This document shows positions 7,108-14,146 of a stretch of 16,737 nucleotides of DNA, piece after piece (the first letter of the stretch is position 1; each line of letters starts with the position of its first letter). The stretch comes from Lachnospiraceae bacterium (lineage in GTDB: Bacteria > Bacillota > Clostridia > Lachnospirales > Lachnospiraceae): assembly GCA_015057205.1 (NCBI GenBank), contig SVEW01000047.1, positions 1-16,737 on the forward strand, written 5' to 3'. A program made the translations under genes and the position numbers. The notes below the pieces were generated by a model. The model did no database searches and was not told where the DNA came from. It was given only the letters and a program-made list of their open reading frames with translations.

Positions 7108-8885
7108 GCTCCTTCACCCACCTTCCAATTAATTGTCTGTAAATATTCCTGCCACATTGTGTGGTATAAGCCATGTTTTTCAAGTAACTCTTCATGGGTT
7201 CCTTCCTCCCTTACGCACCCCTTATCAAGCACATAAATCCGGTCTACGTTCTTAATGGTGGATAACCGGTGCGCAATCATAATCACCGTGGAATGTTTGG
7301 TCAATTCCGCAAAAGCCTTCTGTACCAAGATCTCATTCTCCGGATCCGCAAAGGCAGTTGCTTCGTCCAAAACCACCACCGGCGCTTTTTTCAAAATTGC
7401 GCGGGCAATGGCAATTCGCTGTTGCTCACCACCGGAAAGATAGGTTCCTTCGCTTCCCAATACGGTATGGATTCCCAAGGGCAGGCGCGCAATAATATCA
7501 TCACACTGTGCTGCATGCAGCGCATTTTTTATCTCTTCATCGCCGGCATCCGGTTTTGCAATCCGAAGGTTCTCTGCAATGCTGCGCTTTAGCAACTTGC
7601 TATCCTGAAATACATAGGAAACCGTATTCATCAATTCCTCCTTTGCCATATCCCGCACATTCACTCCACCAATACAAACTGTCCCCTCATCTGTATCGAA
7701 AAACCGTGAAATTAAGGCTGCAACCGTGGTTTTTCCACTTCCGGAAGGCCCCACCAGGGCAATCATTTGATCCGGTTTTGCACAAAGGGAAAGATCTTTT
7801 ACAGCCGCTTTCTTGCTACCCGGATAATGATAGGTCACGTGAGAAAGCACTACCTCTGTTTTTTGCGGAGTCTTCGCATTCTCAGGCTCCACCAGTGGTC
7901 TCATTAACAGAATTTCATCCATACGGCTCAAGGCATCCTTTAACACCATGGAGTTCTCCGATAAATACATTACCCTGTTCATGGTGGTTACAATAACCGG
8001 CGTAAACATTACATAAAATAAGAAATTTGTCATAATTTCCTGAGAAAAACCATTTTTCCCACTTAAAAGCACTGTCAATCCAATTAGCGTAGCAAAAGTG
8101 GCATTGATGATTACAGTAAATGCTATCATGTGGGGACGACACCGTTTTGTATAATGAATACAAAAATGGCTATAATCGTCGATGGATTTCTTAAACCGGT
8201 GAAAGGAAAAAACCGTCTGTCCAAATGTTTTTACCACAGGAATTCCCCGCACATATTCCACCGCCTCGTTGCTCATTTTTTCAAGGGCATTCTGGTAGTG
8301 TTTCATATCTTCTGCCATGGCCGGTCCTGCCATCTGCATCATGCAGGCAAAGGCAATCACCATAGGTACCAGACAAGCCAACCCAAATCTCCAATCATAG
8401 AGAAACAACATTACTATCATGCAAACGGGCGTCACCACCGCCTGCACCATATCCGGCAGGTTATGGGCCAAAAGTGTCTCGGTAGATGCCGTCGTTTCTA
8501 ACACTACTCTGCGCAATTTTCCGGAACCCATCTCATCTGCAAACCCCACCGGAAGCTCTGCAATATGGGATAACAACGCTCTCTTCATATTTCCTGCTAC
8601 CCGAAAGGCCGATAAATGGGAGCACATTAATGCCCCAAAATACACCAGCATGGTAATAAGAGAAAACCACACGGCCATCCATCCGTTATGCACAATCCCC
8701 ACCGCATTCTCATAATGGGGATGTACGGCAATGACTTCTTTTAGGATCTTCCATAAATACACAAAGGGCATTACCCCCGTAACAGCTGTCGCTGCCGATA
8801 GTACAAAGGATAAGTAGGTCAGCCCCTTGTATCTGCCTGCATAAGCAAGCGTACGTTTTAATGCACGTTCTTTCTTTTCCTTCAT
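7104..8885 (-). CDS. ABC exporter half-transporter, first subunit, IrtA/YbtP-like (593 aa)
   Basis: Partner half-transporter of the gene downstream, with membrane helices across about residues 20-310. The ATPase domain carries Walker A GPSGSGKT (379-386), Q-loop Q427, signature LSGGEQQ (483-489), Walker B VVVLDE (503-508) and H-loop H539. The segment after Walker B reads ATAFADPENE instead of the usual ATSALD. As I recall the family, this variant is typical of the IrtA/YbtP-like group, which moves siderophores or other metabolites in either direction. A strong AGAGGAGG sits 6 nt before the ATG. The gene begins 96 nt downstream of tetR, past a terminator and a gap holding repeats related to the tetR operator, so repression by TetR from its own operator is likely. 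Confidence 0.93.
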   Translation of the reverse strand: MKEKKERALKRTLAYAGRYKGLTYLSFVLSAATAVTGVMPFVYLWKILKEVIAVHPHYENAVGIVHNGWMAVWFSLITMLVYFGALMCSHLSAFRVAGNMKRALLSHIAELPVGFADEMGSGKLRRVVLETTASTETLLAHNLPDMVQAVVTPVCMIVMLFLYDWRFGLACLVPMVIAFACMMQMAGPAMAEDMKHYQNALEKMSNEAVEYVRGIPVVKTFGQTVFSFHRFKKSIDDYSHFCIHYTKRCRPHMIAFTVIINATFATLIGLTVLLSGKNGFSQEIMTNFLFYVMFTPVIVTTMNRVMYLSENSMVLKDALSRMDEILLMRPLVEPENAKTPQKTEVVLSHVTYHYPGSKKAAVKDLSLCAKPDQMIALVGPSGSGKTTVAALISRFFDTDEGTVCIGGVNVRDMAKEELMNTVSYVFQDSKLLKRSIAENLRIAKPDAGDEEIKNALHAAQCDDIIARLPLGIHTVLGSEGTYLSGGEQQRIAIARAILKKAPVVVLDEATAFADPENEILVQKAFAELTKHSTVIMIAHRLSTIKNVDRIYVLDKGCVREEGTHEELLEKHGLYHTMWQEYLQTINWKVGEGA

Positions 8886-8918
8886 GATAACCTCCTCTTT
8901 GTAAACATTTTTCTTTTT

Positions 8919-8940
8919 TGACCGCTGTCAGTTGACCGCA
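8919..8940. promoter_or_regulatory. Candidate TetR operator before the exporter operon
   Basis: Read on the minus strand, GCGGTCAACTGACAGC (8939-8924) is an imperfect palindrome (GTCA-AC-TGAC core with GC ends). GCGGTCAA occurs twice, 14 nt apart. GCGGTCA followed by CTGA recurs in the tetR promoter at 9631-9641. Sharing of the motif by the only two regulatory gaps of the locus suggests one TetR binds both. Confidence 0.45.
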
Positions 8941-8950
8941 TTTGATTACT

Positions 8951-8980
8951 AACAAAATAAAAAAGACCCGAAGGTCTTTT
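8951..8980 (-). terminator. Intrinsic terminator of tetR, UUCG loop
   Basis: On the minus strand AAAAGACC-TTCG-GGTCTTTT, then further T/A-rich sequence, begins 1 nt after the tetR stop. It is a compact, very stable UUCG tetraloop hairpin with a U tract, which separates tetR from the exporter operon. Confidence 0.8.
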
Positions 8981-8981
8981 C

Positions 8982-9593
8982 TCAACATCCCATAAGCTCA
9001 TGCCATCCAGGCAGGAAAAATGCCTCAATGGTTTCTAAATAATGCATGGCTTTTTCTAAAGGAAAATTATGCACAACCGGCTCAAATAACGCCGTCGTAT
9101 AAGCACTCAATAGGATATGCAGCTCTTCTTCGCTGACATCCTTCACCGGGACACCCTGCGCCCGTAAATTATCGAACACTTCCATCATGGTCTTCTGATT
9201 CTCCACCACCAGATCATCAATAAAATTCTCGTACCGGGTTCCCTGTGCGCTACAAAGAATCAGGCGGAATGCATCCAGGTTCGGATAGACAACCTCACGC
9301 ATCATATCGATTTCACTGTCTCTCCACATCCCATCATATTCCCCATTCAGAACACCGGCCCAGCTCTGCTTCTCATGTCTGCTCATCCAGGCATAAAATT
9401 CCCTGACAGCAGGTTCTACCAATGTAGCAAACATCTCCTCTTTGTCCTTAAAATGGCGATACAATCCCCCGGAGGTAATGCCGGCCTTCGCTGCAATAGA
9501 GCGGGTCGAAGCATTTAAAAACCCCTTCTCCATGAATTCCTCCATGGCCGCAGGAATAATTCGGTTGTGGCTTTCCGTCTTATCTTTTGGCAT
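8982..9593 (-). CDS. TetR/AcrR family transcriptional regulator (203 aa)
   Basis: The N-terminal DNA-binding domain is clear: IIPAAMEEFMEKGFLNAST then the helix-turn-helix RSIAAKAGITSGGLYRHFKD (31-50) and KEEMF. The all-helical C-terminal part (about 60-203) would bind an unknown ligand. AAAGGAGA precedes the ATG. It lies directly upstream of, and codirectional with, the exporter pair but is separated from them by a terminator. It is most likely a local repressor of the exporters and of itself, released by a transported compound (inference from context). The promoter and inverted-repeat operator upstream support autoregulation. Confidence 0.92.
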   Translation of the reverse strand: MPKDKTESHNRIIPAAMEEFMEKGFLNASTRSIAAKAGITSGGLYRHFKDKEEMFATLVEPAVREFYAWMSRHEKQSWAGVLNGEYDGMWRDSEIDMMREVVYPNLDAFRLILCSAQGTRYENFIDDLVVENQKTMMEVFDNLRAQGVPVKDVSEEELHILLSAYTTALFEPVVHNFPLEKAMHYLETIEAFFLPGWHELMGC

Positions 9594-9612
9594 GACTTTC
9601 TCCTTTCACATC

Positions 9613-9650
9613 GTATAGTAAACACCGTTAGCGGTCACTGATTACTATAC
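9613..9650. promoter_or_regulatory. Inverted-repeat operator at the tetR promoter
   Basis: GTATAGTAA (9613-9621) and TTACTATAC (9642-9650) form a perfect 9-bp inverted repeat with a 20-nt centre. The centre contains a second palindrome, ACCG-TTAG-CGGT (9624-9635). The right arm covers the -10 box of tetR, so occupancy would block transcription. Confidence 0.6.
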
Positions 9651-9672
9651 ATGATTTTGGATAATATGTCAA
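9644..9672 (-). promoter_or_regulatory. tetR promoter
   Basis: On the minus strand a perfect TTGACA (9672-9667), a 17-nt spacer and TATAGT (9649-9644) lie about 50 nt before the tetR start codon. This is a near-consensus vegetative promoter. Confidence 0.75.
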
Positions 9673-9682
9673 GTCGTAATCT

Positions 9683-10297
9683 TTAGTCTAAAATTTTTCC
9701 GTCACGGGAAATGGTAACAACTCTCCATGGAATGAATTTTCCGCTGTTTTGTAGCGCCATCTCCACAGCTCGTTGCAAGCCGCCACAGCATGGCACCTCC
9801 ATGCGCACAATCGTTACTTCTTTAATATCGTTCCCCGCAATAATTTCCGTTAATTTTTCTGAATAATCAATGGCATCTAACTTCGGACAGCCAATCATGG
9901 TCACTTTTCCCTTCATGAACTCCTCATGCATATTCGCGTATGCATAGGCTGTACAATCCGCAGCAATGAGAAGCTTCGCTCCATCGTAATAAGGTGCCCT
10001 GGTAGGTAAAAGCTTAATCTGGCAAGGCCATTGTCTGAGTCTGGACTCCGGCATAGCCGCTTTTGTCTGACTTGCCTTTACGGCTGCTTCGTCATATGCC
10101 GGCGCCTCACGTTCTTCAAATGTAATTGCCCCTGTTGGACATCCCGGCAGACAATCTCCAAAACCATCACAAAAATTCTCCCTTACAAGCTTAGCCTTTC
10201 CATCTACCATCTCAATGGCTCCCTCGTGACAAGCCGTTGCACATACGCCACATCCATTACACTTTTCTTCATCAATACGAATAATCTTACGAATCAT
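9683..10297 (-). CDS. 4Fe-4S cluster protein with cysteine-rich C-terminal domain (204 aa)
   Basis: The ferredoxin-like N-terminus has one complete cluster site, C13-x2-C16-x2-C19-x3-C23. A second ferredoxin half follows, with C43, C49 and C53 but Phe46 where the fourth ligand would be. The remaining 140 residues are not ferredoxin: they carry C92, C115 (AADCTAYAY), C137 (IGCPKLD) and a C170-C171 pair (VPCCGG), which may hold another metal or redox site. It is a soluble electron-transfer or sensing protein of clostridial type whose reaction I cannot name. It is transcribed divergently from a Crp/Fnr regulator and shares a palindrome-rich gap with it, so it is probably the regulator's target. 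AAGGAGGAA precedes the ATG. Codirectional tetR follows after 89 nt but has its own promoter. Confidence 0.8.
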   Translation of the reverse strand: MIRKIIRIDEEKCNGCGVCATACHEGAIEMVDGKAKLVRENFCDGFGDCLPGCPTGAITFEEREAPAYDEAAVKASQTKAAMPESRLRQWPCQIKLLPTRAPYYDGAKLLIAADCTAYAYANMHEEFMKGKVTMIGCPKLDAIDYSEKLTEIIAGNDIKEVTIVRMEVPCCGGLQRAVEMALQNSGKFIPWRVVTISRDGKILD

Positions 10298-10331
10298 TCT
10301 TCATTCCTCCTTGCTTTTTGTTCTACCAATA

Positions 10332-10373
10332 GGATACAAGATTTTTGTCAAAAAATCTGTATCCTCAGATACA
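10332..10373. promoter_or_regulatory. Operator palindromes between the 4Fe-4S gene and the Crp/Fnr gene
   Basis: TGTATC-CTCA-GATACA (10358-10373) is a perfect 16-bp palindrome with Crp/Fnr-type geometry. A third GATACA lies at 10333-10338, and GGATAC..AGATTTTT pairs with AAAAATCT..GTATCC (10332-10364, one bulged A), a long overlapping inverted repeat. TTGACA on the minus strand (10351-10346) could serve as a -35 for the 4Fe-4S gene. The regulator probably binds here to control both genes. Confidence 0.6.
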
Positions 10374-10409
10374 ATATTATGCTATTATAGTAAAAAGGAG
10401 ATTTTTTAT

Positions 10410-11084
10410 ATGGACTATACAATCTTAGATAATAATTCGCTTTTTAAGGGCGTTTCCGAAGAAGAGATCGAACGCCTGCTTTCCACAGTGCCACACCAGA
10501 TGCGCAATTATAAAAAAGGCGAAACCGTCTTTCACTTGATGGAGGACGCGTCGAAAATCGGCATTCTTCTTAGCGGCCGTCTGCAAGCCCAGAAACCATT
10601 CCCGAATGGAAGTCAAGTGAATGTTTCTATTTTTATGCCCGGAGACTTAGTTGGTGCTGCCGCCGTTTTTTCGAACCGCCATCAATACCCTTGCGACATT
10701 GTGTCCTTAGACCCCTCCACCATGCTCTTGTTTCACCGGAACGCAGTTTTTTCCCTATTGCAAAAGGATCTGCGCATCCTTACCAACTTTACCACGAAAA
10801 TAGCCACTACAACTTATATGCTACAGCAACGATTAGAACTTTTATCCTACAATGGCATCGCACAAAAGACCGCATTCTATCTGCTTATGCAACAAAATGC
10901 GATTGGCCTAAATTCCATTCCCATTCCGGAATCCATGACCAAATGGGCTTTGCTTATGAACGTCTCCCGGCCATCGCTTCATCGGGAACTAAAGAAACTT
11001 GAAGAAGAAGGCATTCTCTGCCGCCATGCGCGTACTATTGAGATTCTAGATACAGAACGCCTGAAAGATTTGCTTGGGATGTAA
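10410..11084 (+). CDS. Crp/Fnr family transcriptional regulator (224 aa)
   Basis: The cyclic-nucleotide-type beta-barrel occupies about residues 12-110 (FKGVSEEEIERLL, KGETVFHLMEDA, GILLSGRLQAQ, FMPGDLVGAAAVFS). The long dimer helix is at about 112-145, and a winged helix at 172-215 carries MNVSRPSLHRELKKLEEEGIL as recognition region. No N-terminal or barrel cysteine cluster is present (only C95 and C204), so it is not an Fe-S Fnr; the effector is unknown. The start at 10410 is fixed by AAAAGGAG 9 nt before the ATG; the frame is open further upstream but runs into the operator. Divergence from the 4Fe-4S gene suggests redox or nitrosative control, as in other clostridial Crp-type regulators (inference). 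Confidence 0.9.
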   Translation: MDYTILDNNSLFKGVSEEEIERLLSTVPHQMRNYKKGETVFHLMEDASKIGILLSGRLQAQKPFPNGSQVNVSIFMPGDLVGAAAVFSNRHQYPCDIVSLDPSTMLLFHRNAVFSLLQKDLRILTNFTTKIATTTYMLQQRLELLSYNGIAQKTAFYLLMQQNAIGLNSIPIPESMTKWALLMNVSRPSLHRELKKLEEEGILCRHARTIEILDTERLKDLLGM

Positions 11085-11160
11085 TGCCCCCTCCAATCCT
11101 TTAGAACCCACCTGCTTGATAAGCTCTTGCAAGGTCTTCCGAAATCCTTCTTAACTTGAA

Positions 11161-11210
11161 AATCGGTCGAGTTTTTGCGCTCTTACAAGTACATACCAAC
11201 TCGACCGATT
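11161..11210. terminator. Inverted repeat, probable bidirectional terminator
   Basis: AATCGGTCGAGTT (11161-11173) and AACTCGACCGATT (11198-11210) form a perfect 13-bp stem with a 24-nt loop between two convergent genes. On the minus strand the stem ends in ATTTTC, which suits termination of iorB. The T-run on the plus side is weak. Confidence 0.55.
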
Positions 11211-11232
11211 ACTTTAACTTTTATAGCACCTT

Positions 11233-11802
11233 CTACAGTGCATATCCCGCTTCAAAAGCCTTGATATTTAACTCTTTGAATTTCTCCGGAACCATCTTTT
11301 CAATAATGCTCTTCCAATCAATGGATTCCAGTCCAAGTTTCTTAATCATAGCACCAAGAAGCACTACGTTCTGTGCCTTAATGTTACCAAGGTCTTCGGC
11401 AATCTTACCGGCATCTAAACTTAAGGTATCTTCTACTGTCTTGTGAAGGTACTCAATAACCCCTTCCGGATACTCCTGCTCACCGGTAATAATCGGCATG
11501 GAGTACATCTGATGATCGTTTACAATCACCGTACCCGGTTTCTTTAAGTACGGCAGCGCACGAAGTGCCTCTACCTGCTCAAAGGATACCAAAATATCTG
11601 CTTCTCCCTCAGCGATAACCGGGGAGTTTACTTTTTTACCAAATTTAATGTGGGTAGATACGCTACCACCACGCTGGCTCATACCATGAATTTCGGACAT
11701 TTTTACATCATAGCCTGCTTCCATAAGTCCTTCGGAGAGGATTTTGGAAACAAGTAGGGTTCCCTGTCCGCCGACACCTACTAATAAAATATTCTTTTCC
11801 AT
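11233..11802 (-). CDS. iorB: Indolepyruvate:ferredoxin oxidoreductase, beta subunit
   Basis: Small subunit (189 aa) of the oxygen-sensitive enzyme that converts indolepyruvate and other aryl-2-oxoacids plus CoA to aryl-acetyl-CoA and CO2 while reducing ferredoxin (EC 1.2.7.8). It is a gamma-type 2-oxoacid oxidoreductase domain: GVGGQGT (9-15) at the N-terminus, then SEIHGMSQRGGSVSTHI (36-52) and ADILVSFE. The length matches the family. An AGGAGG overlaps the iorA stop, and the gap is only 11 nt, so it is the second gene of an iorA-iorB operon. The inverted repeat at 11161-11210 probably ends the transcript. Confidence 0.95.
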   Translation of the reverse strand: MEKNILLVGVGGQGTLLVSKILSEGLMEAGYDVKMSEIHGMSQRGGSVSTHIKFGKKVNSPVIAEGEADILVSFEQVEALRALPYLKKPGTVIVNDHQMYSMPIITGEQEYPEGVIEYLHKTVEDTLSLDAGKIAEDLGNIKAQNVVLLGAMIKKLGLESIDWKSIIEKMVPEKFKELNIKAFEAGYAL

Positions 11803-11813
11803 TGTCTATCCTC

Positions 11814-13577
11814 CTATTCCAATGCACCGAACTTACATACCTGTTTACAGATTCCACAGCCATTACACTGTGCAAGGTCAATCTGAATCTTTCCGTCTTT
11901 GCCAAGGGCAACGGCCGGACATCCAACCTTCAGACATGCCTTACAGGATTTACATTTATCCGGATGAGCAGTTACATGTTTGCCTGCATTTGCCTTCTGT
12001 ACTTCCTTAATCAAAGCACATGGGCTCTTGGTCATGATAACAAATACGCCGGTGGATTCATAAGCCTCTTTTAACGCTGCTCTTGTTTCTTCCAGATCAA
12101 GCGGATTAACCACGCGAATATGGTCATCCGGAATACCAAGGGATTTCACAACAGCAATTGGATCGATTGCTTCTGTGATTTCACCGGTAATGGTCTTTCC
12201 GGTTCCAGGGTTCTGCTGATGACCGGTCATAGCGGTAATGGAGTTGTTCAAAATACAGTAAACTGCATTAGACTTGTTATAAACCGCATCAATCAAACTG
12301 GTAATTCCGGAATGGAAGAAGGTAGAATCTCCCAAACATCCGAATACCTTCACGTCATCTCTCTTGCCCATCTTGTTTGCCTGGTCAAAACCGGTTGCAC
12401 CGGAGAATCCGCCACCCATACAGATTACGGAATCCATAGCGTTAAGCGGTGCCACCATACCCAGGGTATAGCATCCGATATCGCCGGCAATCATAACATT
12501 CTTTAATTTACCTAATTCATAGAAGAATCCTCTGTGCGGACATCCTGCACAAAGTACCGGTGGTCTTGCCGGAACGTTGATTTCAGACTGATACAAATCT
12601 TCCTCAACGTATTTCTTAACGCCAAATGCCTTACCGATTCTTCTTGTATTTAATTCATCACACTGCGGTACCACATCTTTTCCCTTGCAGGCAATACCCA
12701 TGGCACGAACCTGTGTCTCGATGAATGGATCGTTCTCTTCAATAACATATACTTCATCCACTTCCTTAGCGAACTCGCGAATCATTTTCTTTGGAAGCGG
12801 GTTCAATAAGCCAATATGTAAGTAAGAAGCATCTTCCCCAAATACATCTTTACTATGCTGATAAGAAATACCACTGGTGATTACACCAATCTTCTTGGAG
12901 TTGTACTCAATGGTGTTTAACGGAGTATTGTTTGCATACTCTTCTTCCATCTTCTTAAAGATTTCTTCTACTTCAAAATGTCTTGGTCTTGAATGTGCCG
13001 GCACCATAATGGTCTTACGCACATTTCTCTCATATTTACGAACACCAACTTCTACACGCTCGCCAAGTTCAACGATACTCTTAGAATGGCATACACGGGT
13101 AGACATACGGAATAATACCACCAAATCATAACGCTCGGACAATTCGTATGCCAACTTGATGTAATCCTTACATTCCTGAGAATCTGACGGTTCAATACAC
13201 ATTAATTTTCCAAACATGGAGAAATTACGGTTATCCTGCTCATTCTGAGAAGAATGCATTCCAGGATCATCAGCTGTTAAAATAACCAAACCACCGTTCA
13301 CGCCTTCATACGCTAAGGTCATCATTGGGTCAGCGGCTACATTAAGTCCTACGTGTTTCATGGATGAAAAAGCTCTTGCACCTGCCAAAGCAGCAGCCCC
13401 TGCTACTTCAACAGCAACTTTTTCATTTGGTGTCCAGCGACTGCTAATCTCCGGATACTTTGCAACATTCTCCATTATCTCGGTACTTGGCGTTCCCGGA
13501 TAAGCAGCTGCAACAGTAACACCGGCTTCATACAAACCTCTGGCAATTGCTTCATTACCTGTTAATAACTGTTTCAA
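11814..13577 (-). CDS. iorA: Indolepyruvate:ferredoxin oxidoreductase, alpha subunit
   Basis: Large subunit (587 aa) of the aryl-2-oxoacid oxidoreductase. The N-terminal pyrimidine-binding domain has AAYPGTPSTEI (24-34). The thiamine-diphosphate domain has GDIGCYTLG (365-373), CMGGGFSGATGFDQAN (386-401) and the GDS(416-418)-to-NN(444-445) thiamine motif. Two C-terminal clusters use C542, C545, C548, C553 and C571, C574, C577, C581. I place the start at TTG 13577 (MKQLLTGNEAIARGLYEAG), 7 nt after GGAGG, because IorA proteins begin about there. An in-frame ATG at 13685 would add 36 residues that look like leader RNA. The enzyme acts in the cytoplasm in fermentation of aromatic amino acids. Confidence 0.95.
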   Translation of the reverse strand: MKQLLTGNEAIARGLYEAGVTVAAAYPGTPSTEIMENVAKYPEISSRWTPNEKVAVEVAGAAALAGARAFSSMKHVGLNVAADPMMTLAYEGVNGGLVILTADDPGMHSSQNEQDNRNFSMFGKLMCIEPSDSQECKDYIKLAYELSERYDLVVLFRMSTRVCHSKSIVELGERVEVGVRKYERNVRKTIMVPAHSRPRHFEVEEIFKKMEEEYANNTPLNTIEYNSKKIGVITSGISYQHSKDVFGEDASYLHIGLLNPLPKKMIREFAKEVDEVYVIEENDPFIETQVRAMGIACKGKDVVPQCDELNTRRIGKAFGVKKYVEEDLYQSEINVPARPPVLCAGCPHRGFFYELGKLKNVMIAGDIGCYTLGMVAPLNAMDSVICMGGGFSGATGFDQANKMGKRDDVKVFGCLGDSTFFHSGITSLIDAVYNKSNAVYCILNNSITAMTGHQQNPGTGKTITGEITEAIDPIAVVKSLGIPDDHIRVVNPLDLEETRAALKEAYESTGVFVIMTKSPCALIKEVQKANAGKHVTAHPDKCKSCKACLKVGCPAVALGKDGKIQIDLAQCNGCGICKQVCKFGALE

Positions 13578-13633
13578 AAAATCTCCTCCAATCTCTATCC
13601 TTTTAATTCTTGCTAAGCGTTCCCCACAACCCG

Positions 13634-13671
13634 AAAAAGGCAGGTACCTCGACTCCCCGAAGCAATCCTGC
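13634..13671 (-). promoter_or_regulatory. Possible attenuator in the iorA leader
   Basis: On the minus strand GCAGG (13644-13640 pairs with 13671-13667), a 22-nt loop that can fold further (CTT-CGGG-GAG), CCTGC and then CTTTTT lie in the leader, about 60 nt before the TTG start. The layout is terminator-like, inside an untranslated leader of over 100 nt, but the stem is short. Confidence 0.3.
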
Positions 13672-13716
13672 ATTCTTCTTCCCACTCAATCTATTCCCTG
13701 GAGAATTTTCCGTCAT

Positions 13717-13737
13717 AATATAGCCCCGCACTATATT
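13717..13737. promoter_or_regulatory. Palindrome at the presumed iorAB promoter
   Basis: AATATAG-CCCCGCA-CTATATT is a perfect 7-bp inverted repeat. On the minus strand the arm CTATATTAT contains a TATATT/TATTAT -10 candidate, but no good -35 is seen 17 nt upstream. An activated promoter, or a repressor site, is possible. Confidence 0.35.
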
Positions 13738-13906
13738 GTGTACACTTTATTTCCCTAGGATTGTTCCCTGTATTTACAGTTTAGCATTATCTACGAAAAA
13801 TTTAAAATACAAAAAAACAATCGGAGCGATAGGCTTTTACCTATGGCAATGTTTGGGGGTATTTTCGTGGTGGCAGCTTCTGGGTACGCGGGCGGCTTCC
13901 GGGCCG

Positions 13907-14128
13907 CTCGGTATATGGACATTTTTTATGAGCTATATACCGAGAAATGCCATCTCGTAGGCCCGCGCTCGGTATATGGCCTTACTACAACCTCTATATA
14001 CCTACGATTCTGCAAAAATCCCCAAAACCCTCGGTATATAGCACTTTTGGAATCCCTATATACCGAACGCGCATGTTTTCGGCAGGGTTTCTCGGTATAT
14101 AGCACTTTTTTTGGAGCTATATACCGGG
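13907..14128 (+). repeat. Array of four 38-bp palindromic repeats at 61-62 bp pitch
   Basis: Four units, each exactly 38 bp (12-bp arm, 14-nt loop, 12-bp arm), at 13907-13944, 13968-14005, 14030-14067 and 14091-14128. The consensus is CTCGGTATATAG, N14, CTATATACCGAG. Gaps are 23, 24 and 23 bp with unrelated sequence. The loops of units 1, 3 and 4 share a CA(C/T)TTTT-like start; units 1 and 4 end in GAG. Unit 2 has two mismatches at the stem base and unit 3 one. Extended outer arms at 13902-13916 and 14119-14133 pair with each other over 15 bp. No ORF with coding character covers the region. The 13738-14218 stretch otherwise holds only small GC-rich hairpins (13892-13907 and 14147-14168) and A/T-rich sequence. 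Confidence 0.85.
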
Positions 14129-14146
14129 CGGCCATCATTTTTACCG

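Noticed and set aside
7508..7996. 162-codon plus-strand ORF inside the first exporter gene
   Set aside because: It is antisense to a clearly coding ABC exporter, with no ribosome binding site or protein-like pattern.
13578..13685. N-terminal extension of IorA from ATG 13685
   Set aside because: The 36 extra residues have no family resemblance, the region behaves as a leader, and TTG 13577 has an ideal ribosome binding site and the expected IorA N-terminus.
13907..14128. Array as a CRISPR
   Set aside because: The repeats are full palindromes with degenerate loops and diverged arms, the gaps are only 23-24 bp, and no cas genes are present. Only the layout is CRISPR-like.
13926..14138. Short ORFs on both strands over the palindrome array
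   Set aside because: They merely translate the repeats (recurrent RYI/YTE pieces), lack ribosome binding sites and have no conserved domain.
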